Assembly (NCBI GenBank): GCA_013002105.1
Contig: JABDKS010000062.1
Coordinates: 1 to 15,201, forward strand
Source: Pirellulaceae bacterium
Lineage (GTDB): Bacteria; Planctomycetota; Planctomycetia; Pirellulales; Pirellulaceae
Reading direction: 5' to 3'
DNA: 15,201 nt
Shown here piece by piece: positions 1 through 6,247 of this stretch (position 1 is the stretch's first letter; every line of letters starts with the position of its first letter). The notes beneath the pieces were generated by a model. That model ran no database searches and was not told the DNA's origin. It saw nothing but the letters and a program-made list of their open reading frames with translations. Position numbers and translations under genes: made by a program.

Positions 1-1412
1 ATGAATCGCGGCGAACAAAGGATGGCCCGATAGGTCGCCTGGAGTGCCACCGCCGCTGGTTGGCCGGCATCCATCGATTCTCGCAACAATTTCAGATAGG
101 GCTGCAACGACTGCTCGTCAACAGAACGCCGGAATGCCCGCCGCGCAAAAGAGCGGACTTGCTTGGCAGCATCCTGCGCCGGGTTCTTGTATTTGATCGA
201 CAGTTCTTTTGACCGACGATCCACCGTGACGGCGACGTCTTTACCAAATAGACGAGCGCGAACGGTGCGTACGTCGCCACCGGGATGAACCTGCTGAATC
301 GTCAACGAATGAAGCGCCAGTCCGGCAACATTCTGCGGGGTTCCTTCGCCGGCACCCACCTGTCCGTTGGCAAACTTCGCCTTGCGGAGCGTCGCATCGG
401 CGGGTCGGACTTCCAGCATGTGGCCTCGTGGAATCCAAGCCTCGAACGTGACCTCCTTGGGTTCGCTGGTCGCCTCGAACGAACCGATCCATGACAGGAG
501 CGGCGCCCCGGAGGTGCAAAGTCCACTTCGCACGCTGCACCACACACCTTGGTCCTCCGGTGGATTCAACGCCGATGCGACCAATGTGAATCGATACCAA
601 CCACTTTGGCGAACGGTCGCGGAATTGATGCGGCCGTAAAAAATCGGCCCGCCATTCCAAACCACCGCTTTGCCGTCCAACATTTCCGGTTCGCGGCAAC
701 GTCGTCGTGGATTCTCACGAGCGATCTCCCGAGCGTTCATCTGCTTTTCAAACAGATCGTCGGTGTCGGCCGCCCGGGCGAACGCCGCGTCCAACGCCGC
801 ATCGACGACTTGCAAATGCGTTTCCAACTGGAAGTGGGATATCGACTGTCCGTCTGCAATGTTTTTGAATCCGTTGACCCGCTGTTCCTCGGGCATCAAG
901 CTCGCCAGCGGAACATCGACAGCCAGCAAGTCTTGCAGCGTTCGCTCCAGCTGCACATTGGTCAGTCGTCTCGCGCGAACTCGGCCCAGCTCGGCTTGTT
1001 CGTCGAGCTGGTAATCGCGAATCCACTTTCCCGAGACGCCGAGAAACTCCCGCTTTTCCTGTTCGTCGACTTCTCCGGCATCCTCGGGTGGCATTTCGCC
1101 TGCCTGAACACGATCGAATGCTTTGATCCAGTGGGCCATCACATTTGGCTGTGAAAGATCCGAGCCGATCTTGCGCAAATCGAATTCCGCTTCGGCCGCT
1201 TTTCCGTCGTGGCAATCGAGACAGTTGGACTTTAAAAAGTCCACACCGGCCTCGGGCGGCGCCGCACACGCCGTTCCCGTGCTGATCAACCCCATCCACA
1301 TCATCGCGATTGCACAGGCAGCCCATCTACAAAAGCGTGGGCGGACCGCTACTGAGCGAATGGGCAGCGGGTTGGCTGAGGCGAAAATAGCGAGAGTCAA
1401 TCGCGATTTCAT
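1..1412 (-). CDS. Planctomycete cytochrome c-type protein with DUF1587/DUF1595/DUF1592 modules (3' end cut by window edge)
   Basis: Reading the minus strand from an ATG at 1412 gives an open frame of 470 codons without a stop down to base 1, so the C-terminus lies outside the window. Residues 31-51 are a hydrophobic export signal ending near TACAAPP. C64-L-D-C67-H68 (bases 1209-1223) is a CxxCH covalent-haem motif, followed by a GEMPPE segment typical of planctomycete cytochrome domains. Residues 149-163 (RLTNVQLERTLQDLL) match the start of DUF1587. About residues 245-345 look beta-rich and may bind carbohydrate. Residues 415-445, with FARRAFRR, match DUF1595, and the frame ends at AILCSPRF, where DUF1592 begins. 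Full-length relatives usually have about 750-900 residues. The function of the family is not established; an exported electron-transfer or oxidative role is inferred from the haem motif. No Shine-Dalgarno precedes 1412; a later start near Met37 would also leave a signal peptide. Confidence 0.88.
   Translation of the reverse strand, partial: MKSRLTLAIFASANPLPIRSVAVRPRFCRWAACAIAMMWMGLISTGTACAAPPEAGVDFLKSNCLDCHDGKAAEAEFDLRKIGSDLSQPNVMAHWIKAFDRVQAGEMPPEDAGEVDEQEKREFLGVSGKWIRDYQLDEQAELGRVRARRLTNVQLERTLQDLLAVDVPLASLMPEEQRVNGFKNIADGQSISHFQLETHLQVVDAALDAAFARAADTDDLFEKQMNAREIARENPRRRCREPEMLDGKAVVWNGGPIFYGRINSATVRQSGWYRFTLVASALNPPEDQGVWCSVRSGLCTSGAPLLSWIGSFEATSEPKEVTFEAWIPRGHMLEVRPADATLRKAKFANGQVGAGEGTPQNVAGLALHSLTIQQVHPGGDVRTVRARLFGKDVAVTVDRRSKELSIKYKNPAQDAAKQVRSFARRAFRRSVDEQSLQPYLKLLRESMDAGQPAAVALQATYRAILCSPRF
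1209..1223 (-). other. CxxCH haem-attachment motif (CLDCH)
   Basis: The minus strand codes for C-L-D-C-H, about 13 residues after the predicted end of the signal peptide. This places the haem site outside the cytoplasm, where the cytochrome c maturation machinery works. Confidence 0.8.
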
Positions 1413-1549
1413 GGGTGATGGTGGGAGCGTGCAGGTGGGAGGGGGCAGCGTAGCAGGTGGGAACCTTTATTGTAGGTTGGCGACCGAAAATGAGCGAGCT
1501 TTCTTTATGGCAAATTGGGGGTCGGAATCCGCCGCTACGAACACCTTTG

Positions 1550-1593
1550 GCAATCGAGGCCCCGATTGCGTTTTTGGTCGACCCCGATTGCGT
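1550..1593. promoter_or_regulatory. CGATTGC repeat cluster, candidate operator
   Basis: GCAATCG at 1550-1556 and CGATTGC at 1563-1569 form a perfect 7-bp inverted repeat with a 6-nt gap. The 12-mer CCCCGATTGCGT at 1560-1571 recurs exactly at 1582-1593. The 22-bp period is about two helical turns, so bound proteins would sit on the same face of the DNA. Regulatory use is inference only. Confidence 0.3.
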
Positions 1594-1625
1594 CCTCGGT
1601 AGACTAAACACGTGCCAACCTGTCC

Positions 1626-1642
1626 TCGCCATCGCGTGGCGA
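1626..1642. repeat. Short hairpin TCGCCA-N5-TGGCGA
   Basis: This is a perfect 6-bp inverted repeat with a 5-nt loop, 124 bases before the esterase start. It could form in the leader RNA or be an operator. It could also arise by chance in sequence of this composition. Confidence 0.25.
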
Positions 1643-1688
1643 AACTGCCGCTGCCATTCGCGATCGCCGATGCCCAGTTTGCGTATCC

Positions 1689-1717
1689 GGTTGACGTGTC
1701 CTCTTTGCTTGTCAAAC
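1689..1717. promoter_or_regulatory. Inverted arms GGTTGAC / GTCAAAC, candidate operator
   Basis: GGTTGAC (1689-1695) and GTCAAAC (1711-1717) are inverted with one mismatch and 15 bases between them, ending 48 bases before the esterase ATG. The left arm contains TTGACG, which resembles a -35 box, but no -10-like hexamer lies at the right distance. The spacing suits a dimeric repressor; this is weak inference. Confidence 0.22.
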
Positions 1718-1765
1718 CGTACCCCCGTCTCCCATCACCCCCGTCTACGAATACTCGGATTTCCC

Positions 1766-2884
1766 ATGCCTAGACGATTATCGAGCACTGTCGTTTTCAA
1801 TGGTGCCGCCATCGCGTGTTTTCTCGCAGCGAGCGTCACCGCACAAGATCGCCGTACCACTCCCACTTTCGAAGGGATGGAGAAGAACGCCGATGGAGTT
1901 CGGACGCGAGACGAGTTCCCCGCCGCCTTGAGACGATCCTTCTTTGACCAAATCGACGCGAATTCGGACCAGCGTGTGACACGCGCCGAGGACGATGCTT
2001 TTCGGGCCAAGCGACGCGGACGCTTTGGACGTCAAGTCGCACGTCCGGAACAGAAACTGCCGGATCAAGTCAAGACGCACCGCGATCTTGTCTACGCTAC
2101 GGTGGGTGACCGCGCGCTACCGCTGGACTTGTATCTGCCGGCCCGGGCTGCGACACCAACGCCGCTTGTCCTCTGGATTCACGGTGGTGGTTGGAAAGGG
2201 GGCACCAAGAATGGAAGCAATCCCGCGATGATTCTGCTGCCGCGTGGCTACGCGGTTGCATCAGTTGAATACCGCCTCAGCGGCGAAGCGATCTTTCCTG
2301 CCGCAATCGCGGACTGCAAAGCGGCTGTCAGTTTCTTGCGAGCCCATGCGAACAAATTCAACTTGGATCCAGATCGTTTTGGCGTCTGGGGATCGTCAGC
2401 CGGCGGTCACTTGGCAGCCCTGATCGGGACAACCGGTGACACCGATGAATTTGAAACGCATGCAATCGCAGCTCAAACGTCCTCGCAGGTTCAAGCCGTC
2501 TGCGATTGGTTCGGTCCGACGGACTTCCTGCGAATGAATGATTTCAAAGGGTCGATCGACCATGATGCGGCCAAATCACCCGAATCACTCTTTATCGGCG
2601 CCCCGATTCAGGACAACCCGAGCCTTGTTGCCAAGGCCAATCCGATAACTTACGCCAGCAAGTCCGACCCGCCTTTTTTGATAATGCACGGTGAAGTCGA
2701 CGATATGGTTCCGTACGACCAGAGCGTACGGTTGCAAAAGGCTTTGAGAGCAGTTGGGGTACAATCGGAATTAGTGATGATCAAAGGTGGCAACCATGGA
2801 TTCCGCGGGGCGGACGAAAGTCGCGAACAACTCAGTTCACGCAGTGCCGACTTTTTTGACGCGATTTTGAAGGACAAACAATGA
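1766..2884 (+). CDS. Secreted EF-hand-bearing alpha/beta hydrolase, BD-FAE-like carbohydrate esterase
   Basis: The protein has 372 residues if it starts at the ATG at 1766, which opens directly onto a signal peptide (residues 1-27, ending ASVTAQ). Two EF-hand-type loops follow: 39-50, with Glu in place of the usual first Asp (ExNxDGxxTxxE), and 64-75 (DxNSDxxVTxxE). The catalytic domain runs from about 105 to 370. It has the oxyanion-loop motif HGGGW at 139-143, the nucleophile elbow GSSAG with Ser211, Asp312 in GEVDDMVP, and His344 in GGNHGF. This set fits the BD-FAE/acetyl-esterase branch, which removes acetyl or feruloyl groups from plant and algal polysaccharides; the exact substrate cannot be read from sequence. 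The stop overlaps the next start as ATGA, so the two genes are probably co-translated. Export suggests periplasmic or surface action, in line with the sulfatase downstream. Confidence 0.9.
   Translation: MPRRLSSTVVFNGAAIACFLAASVTAQDRRTTPTFEGMEKNADGVRTRDEFPAALRRSFFDQIDANSDQRVTRAEDDAFRAKRRGRFGRQVARPEQKLPDQVKTHRDLVYATVGDRALPLDLYLPARAATPTPLVLWIHGGGWKGGTKNGSNPAMILLPRGYAVASVEYRLSGEAIFPAAIADCKAAVSFLRAHANKFNLDPDRFGVWGSSAGGHLAALIGTTGDTDEFETHAIAAQTSSQVQAVCDWFGPTDFLRMNDFKGSIDHDAAKSPESLFIGAPIQDNPSLVAKANPITYASKSDPPFLIMHGEVDDMVPYDQSVRLQKALRAVGVQSELVMIKGGNHGFRGADESREQLSSRSADFFDAILKDKQ
1880..1990 (+). other. Paired EF-hand calcium-binding loops in the esterase
   Basis: Loop 1 covers residues 39-50 (bases 1880-1915) and loop 2 residues 64-75 (bases 1955-1990). 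Both keep the N-x-D core and the terminal Glu. Only loop 2 has the canonical Asp at position 1, so loop 1 may bind calcium weakly. Confidence 0.65.
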
Positions 2885-4155
2885 ACATTCACCTGTTGTA
2901 TCGGATGACCGCCATCGGGCTGATTGCCAGTTTGAGTTTACTTTCTACGGCGGCAATCGCCCAAGTGCCAGGTCCAATCGGTGGAGACCGAGCTGCCGAA
3001 ATTGAATCCAACATGATCCAAATCTCCGTACCCACGGTGAACGGGCGCGTGGTCTGGAAAGACGTTGCGACAAGTTTGGGTCGTTCACTGACGCTCGATC
3101 CAGCATCACTGGAACGAATGCTCCCCAAAGGCAGCTTGGATTTGCGCGACCCCGCGATGGCACTTGCCCTGATGGGGATCGACTTGGCGTTGGGTGATGC
3201 TATGTCGATCGAATTGTCCAACAACATCCGAGGCGAACCAACGCTGCACTTTCGTTGCAATCGTCGTGCGCTGCGACGGTTGGCCCCCGATGCGGCACCC
3301 GCCCGCATCGCTACGATCGAAATCGACAAAGACTGGCAACAACGCACGCGCGATCGGCCACTGGTGGTCTGTCTGCACGGCCTAAAAAGTGAACCGGCCA
3401 AATTCGATGCTTTCCGTCGTTTCCTGCGTGACAATGATCTGGCTACCGCAGCGGTCAACTATGACGACCGGCAATCGATTGTCGATTCCGCCGCGCAGGC
3501 CGCGGCGGCCACACGGCAAGTTTTTGCCGGTGCCGATCCACCCGAGATGGTATTAGTCGGCTATTCAATGGGCGGGCTGGTCGCCCGAGAATGGCTCGAG
3601 AACCCACAACTGCGTAATCCGGCGATCGTCTCGCTGGTCACGGTTGGAACACCTCATCGCGGTTCGAATTGGGCAACGCTGCCGCCACTGTTGGATTTGA
3701 TTGCCGATGACCAAATCGATATCAGTGACGTCGCGGACATCATTCTGCATCAGCCATCGTCCGCCGGACTGCGTGACCTATCACCGCAATCGGATTGTTT
3801 GGCACGAATGGACAGTCGCCCTCGCGTTCCCGGCGTCCAATACACCACCATTGTTGGCACGGGCAGTCCGGTGACCGACGCCGACGTTCAGCAATTACGT
3901 GAAACACTCCAGCGCCTCGAAACCAAGAGCAGCGTGGTGCAATTGATCCGCCCGCGAATCCAACCGCTGCTGGAGAGTTTCGATGAACTGGCTCGGGGCA
4001 AAGGGGACGGGGTGGTCGCCGCAGAGCGTGCGACGATATCGGGAGTCGCGGACGTGGTTTCCGTGGATCTGTCCCACATTGAGTTGTTCAGCCCGAGTTG
4101 GGGAAACCAACCACAACCGGTTTGGCAAGCGATCTTAGAACGCGCAAAAAAATAG
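2881..4155 (+). CDS. Secreted lipase-like alpha/beta hydrolase (PGAP1/triacylglycerol-lipase type)
   Basis: The protein has 424 residues. The ATG at 2881 overlaps the upstream stop (ATGA), which fixes the start and suggests translational coupling. Residues 1-28 form a signal peptide ending STAAIA-Q. Residues 30-150 are a domain I do not recognise. The hydrolase core starts with the strand and oxyanion motif LVVCLHG (161-167) and carries GYSMGG with Ser229 as nucleophile, then VGTPHRGS (255-262), the usual block of PGAP1-like and microbial lipases. The candidate acid is Asp376 in GKGDGVV and the candidate base is His399 in DLSHIEL. The core resembles esterases acting on lipids or large acylated substrates; the natural substrate is unknown. 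With the esterase it forms a two-gene exported hydrolase unit, and the sulfatase starts 106 bases later on the same strand. Confidence 0.85.
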   Translation: MNIHLLYRMTAIGLIASLSLLSTAAIAQVPGPIGGDRAAEIESNMIQISVPTVNGRVVWKDVATSLGRSLTLDPASLERMLPKGSLDLRDPAMALALMGIDLALGDAMSIELSNNIRGEPTLHFRCNRRALRRLAPDAAPARIATIEIDKDWQQRTRDRPLVVCLHGLKSEPAKFDAFRRFLRDNDLATAAVNYDDRQSIVDSAAQAAAATRQVFAGADPPEMVLVGYSMGGLVAREWLENPQLRNPAIVSLVTVGTPHRGSNWATLPPLLDLIADDQIDISDVADIILHQPSSAGLRDLSPQSDCLARMDSRPRVPGVQYTTIVGTGSPVTDADVQQLRETLQRLETKSSVVQLIRPRIQPLLESFDELARGKGDGVVAAERATISGVADVVSVDLSHIELFSPSWGNQPQPVWQAILERAKK

Positions 4156-4261
4156 ACCTACAGCGGCACTGCTCCCCGGCCGGATTCTGGCAACGCCAAT
4201 GCATCTTGTTAGACTGATACAGCACGTCCCGCATGCTCAGTCCCCACAACTTGGTTTCAAG

Positions 4262-5785
4262 ATGCGATTTATTCTCGCCGCGCTAGCCGCCACCCTGTTT
4301 CTGTCTTTTTCAACGGCCGATGCGGCCGACAAACCCAACGTCATCGTCATCATGGCCGACGACTTGGGCTACGGAGACATCAGTTGTTATGGAGCGACAG
4401 AATTGTCGACTCCACATATCGATCAACTTGCAGAAAACGGCCTGCGGTTTACGCAAGGATATTGCAGTGCATCAACGTGTACACCGACGCGATTTTCGTT
4501 TCTCACGGGTATGTATGCGTTTCGCCAACCCGGAGCCGGCATCGCACCGCCCAATGCCACATCGCTGATCAAACCGGGGACCGAAACGATCGCATCGTTG
4601 CTGCAGTCCGCAGGATACAAAACGGGCGTCGTTGGAAAATGGCACTTGGGGATCGGCGAAGGCGACGCACCGGATTGGAACGGCTTATTGAAACCCGGAC
4701 CGCTGGAGATCGGGTTCGATTATTGCTACTTGTTGCCGACGACGAACGACCGCGTTCCCAGCGTGTATGTTGAAAATCATCGCGTCGTGAACCTGGACCC
4801 TGATGATCCGCTCTGGGTGGGCAAAAAGAAACCGAGTGACGATCACCCCACTGGCCAAGACCCAGAAGTCCGCTCGAAACTGAAGATGGATTGGAGCCAC
4901 GGTCATAACCAGACTGTCCACAACGGGATCGGCCGCATTGGTTTCTACACGGGCGGACAGAAGGCGCGCTGGCGCGACGAGGATCTGGCCGATGCATGGG
5001 TCTCGAAGTCCATCGAGTGGATCGACAAAAACAAGGACGAACCTTTCTTCCTGTTCTTTGCGTCGCATGATCTGCACGTACCCCGCATGCCCCATGAACG
5101 TTTCCAAGGCAAAACCAAGCTCGGTTATCGAGGCGATGCGATTGTGCAATTGGATTGGTGCGTCGGTGAATTGACCGCAGCACTGCAGCGAATGGAACTG
5201 ACAGAAAAAACGCTGATCGTCTTTTGCAGTGACAACGGTCCTGTATTGGACGACGGTTATCAGGACGGTGCCATTACAAAACTGGGTACACACAAACCAT
5301 CGGGAATCTACCGAGGCGGGAAGTACAGCATTTACGAAGGCGGCACGCGGACTCCCTTCATCACGACATGGCCCGGCACCATCAAACCAGGAACCTCTGA
5401 CAAAATCGTTTGCACGGTCGACTTGGCCGCCAGCATGGCCTCACTGGTCGGCCAGGAGCTACCCGAGTCCGCATGCGTGGATAGCTTTGATGTCCTCGAG
5501 GCACTGCTGGGAAAACCGGACGCCGAAGGCCGAGATCACTTACTGCAACAGCCCAACAAAGGCCCCACGTTGGCACTCCGCGTCGGTGACTGGAAAGTGC
5601 TCTCGTATGAGAACGACAAACCCAAAAAACATCTGACGTACGAGAAAGGCCCGGGACAATTCGAGTTGTACAACCTGGCCGACGATCCCAGCGAAGAAAA
5701 CAATCTGGCGGACGAGATGCCCGAGAAACTCGAAGAGATGCTGGCGAAGTTGGAAAAGATTAAAACCGACGGCCGCTCGCGTTAG
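4262..5785 (+). CDS. Secreted S1-family (formylglycine-dependent) sulfatase
   Basis: The protein has 507 residues from the ATG at 4262. The frame stays open upstream to 4199, but 4262 places a clean signal peptide (1-22, ending STADAA) at the N-terminus. PNVIVIMADDLGYGD (25-39) supplies metal ligands Asp33 and Asp34. C73-T-P-T-R77 within CTPTRFSFLTG is the sulfatase signature, with Cys73 the predicted formylglycine precursor. GKWHLG (Lys126, His128), SDNG (Asp324, Asn325) and RGGKYSIYEGG (Lys354) complete the active site. The C-terminus keeps the subdomain motif ELYNLADDPSEENNLA (468-483). Length and motifs match an intact S1 arylsulfatase-type enzyme that hydrolyses sulfate esters, in planctomycetes probably on sulfated algal polysaccharides. 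It needs a formylglycine-generating enzyme or anaerobic maturase, which is not in the window. It may share a transcript with the two esterases. Confidence 0.95.
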   Translation: MRFILAALAATLFLSFSTADAADKPNVIVIMADDLGYGDISCYGATELSTPHIDQLAENGLRFTQGYCSASTCTPTRFSFLTGMYAFRQPGAGIAPPNATSLIKPGTETIASLLQSAGYKTGVVGKWHLGIGEGDAPDWNGLLKPGPLEIGFDYCYLLPTTNDRVPSVYVENHRVVNLDPDDPLWVGKKKPSDDHPTGQDPEVRSKLKMDWSHGHNQTVHNGIGRIGFYTGGQKARWRDEDLADAWVSKSIEWIDKNKDEPFFLFFASHDLHVPRMPHERFQGKTKLGYRGDAIVQLDWCVGELTAALQRMELTEKTLIVFCSDNGPVLDDGYQDGAITKLGTHKPSGIYRGGKYSIYEGGTRTPFITTWPGTIKPGTSDKIVCTVDLAASMASLVGQELPESACVDSFDVLEALLGKPDAEGRDHLLQQPNKGPTLALRVGDWKVLSYENDKPKKHLTYEKGPGQFELYNLADDPSEENNLADEMPEKLEEMLAKLEKIKTDGRSR

Positions 5786-5851
5786 ATGCCGCGGCCAACC
5801 CTGTGCCCCGCATTTGAAGTTGCGTTCTTGGCGACTGGAAGCACGTAGCTC

Positions 5852-5915
5852 GTAGGCCAGGACCTGTCCTGGCACGACACAGCGACGGATTTCGCCAGGA
5901 CAGGTCCTGGCCTAC
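5852..5915. repeat. Perfect 22-bp inverted repeat, REP-like
   Basis: The left arm 5852-5873 begins GTAGGCCAGGACC. The right arm 5894-5915 is its exact reverse complement, with a 20-base loop between. Each arm is itself nearly palindromic (CCAGGAC-CT-GTCCTGG), so nested cruciforms or hairpins are possible. With one mismatch the stem extends three more pairs outward (5849-5918). There is no T-tract after it, so it is a poor intrinsic terminator. The pattern resembles dispersed intergenic palindromes (REP/BIME type); copy number cannot be judged from one window. Confidence 0.85.
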
Positions 5916-6005
5916 AAGTTGCCCTCGGCTCAGATGGCTCGCACGTCCACGACATTCTCGTCTCTCACTCGCCGCGTCGGCCTGCCAATGGACGCTGGCT
6001 GGGGC

Positions 6006-6035
6006 CTGTTGCAAAAATGCAACGGTTGTTTTTTT
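6006..6035 (+). terminator. Intrinsic-terminator-like hairpin with T-tract
   Basis: CTGTTGCA (6006-6013) pairs with TGCAACGG (6018-6025), giving eight pairs including one G-U, around an AAAA loop. TTGTTTTTTT (6026-6035) follows at once. It lies 220 bases past the sulfatase stop and before the next plus-strand gene, where the hydrolase transcript could end. The stem is AT-rich and modest, so strength is uncertain. The same segment also allows a TGCAAAAA/TTTTTGCA pairing. Confidence 0.5.
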
Positions 6036-6247
6036 GCATCATTGTGGTCAGGGTTCACCCTCACGGCGGTTTCGTGTTGACCAGACTCCACAGCGCGGCA
6101 CAACTGTAATTGGGCCGATGTGGAAGATCGTTTTTCAGCGGCACGAATACGCCAAAAGAGCAGAAACAACGGAACAACGGCCTACCGTTCTGATGCACGA
6201 CTTCACTAAGTCTCGTGCTCTTTTCTCTTATCTAATCAGAATTCGGC

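Larger units (their letters stand above)
1413..1765. other. Divergent intergenic region (353 bp), no gene
   Basis: This spacer separates two divergent genes. The plus-strand reading frame that stays open from 1457 into the esterase gives a Cys/Arg/Pro-rich stretch with no signal peptide or domain, so I do not count it as coding. The spacer holds several short symmetric elements: GCAATCG/CGATTGC at 1550-1569 with a second CGATTGC at 1585-1591, a TCGCCA/TGGCGA hairpin at 1626-1642, and GGTTGAC/GTCAAAC arms at 1689-1717. I found no convincing -35/-10 pair for either gene. Confidence 0.6.
5786..6247. other. Intergenic region (462 bp), no supported gene
   Basis: This stretch follows the sulfatase and precedes the hook-IN-like gene. 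Short open frames exist on both strands (for example 6034-6276 plus and 5930-6169 minus), but they are basic, low-complexity shadows without a recognisable start signal or domain. The region holds a long perfect inverted repeat at 5852-5915 and a terminator-like hairpin at 6006-6035. The remaining 210 bases before 6248 contain a small AACGG-CCTA-CCGTT hairpin (6176-6189) but no promoter I can defend. Confidence 0.6.

Noticed and set aside
549..1326. Open frames of about 190-200 codons on both strands near the left edge
   Set aside because: They overlap the minus-strand frame that contains CLDCH and the DUF1587/DUF1595 blocks, and they contain no motif of their own.
1661..1672. GCGATCGC octamer as a functional site
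   Set aside because: A single copy with no partner; an 8-bp palindrome is expected by chance in GC-rich DNA.
1457..1765. In-frame upstream extension of the esterase (103 codons)
   Set aside because: The translated stretch has no signal peptide or domain, is rich in Cys, Arg and Pro, and would bury the clear signal peptide that starts at 1766.
6206..6240. Possible flagellar sigma-28 or sigma-54 promoter before the hook-IN-like gene
   Set aside because: I looked for TAAA...GCCGATAA and TGGCAC...TTGC patterns, and nothing matched well enough to report.
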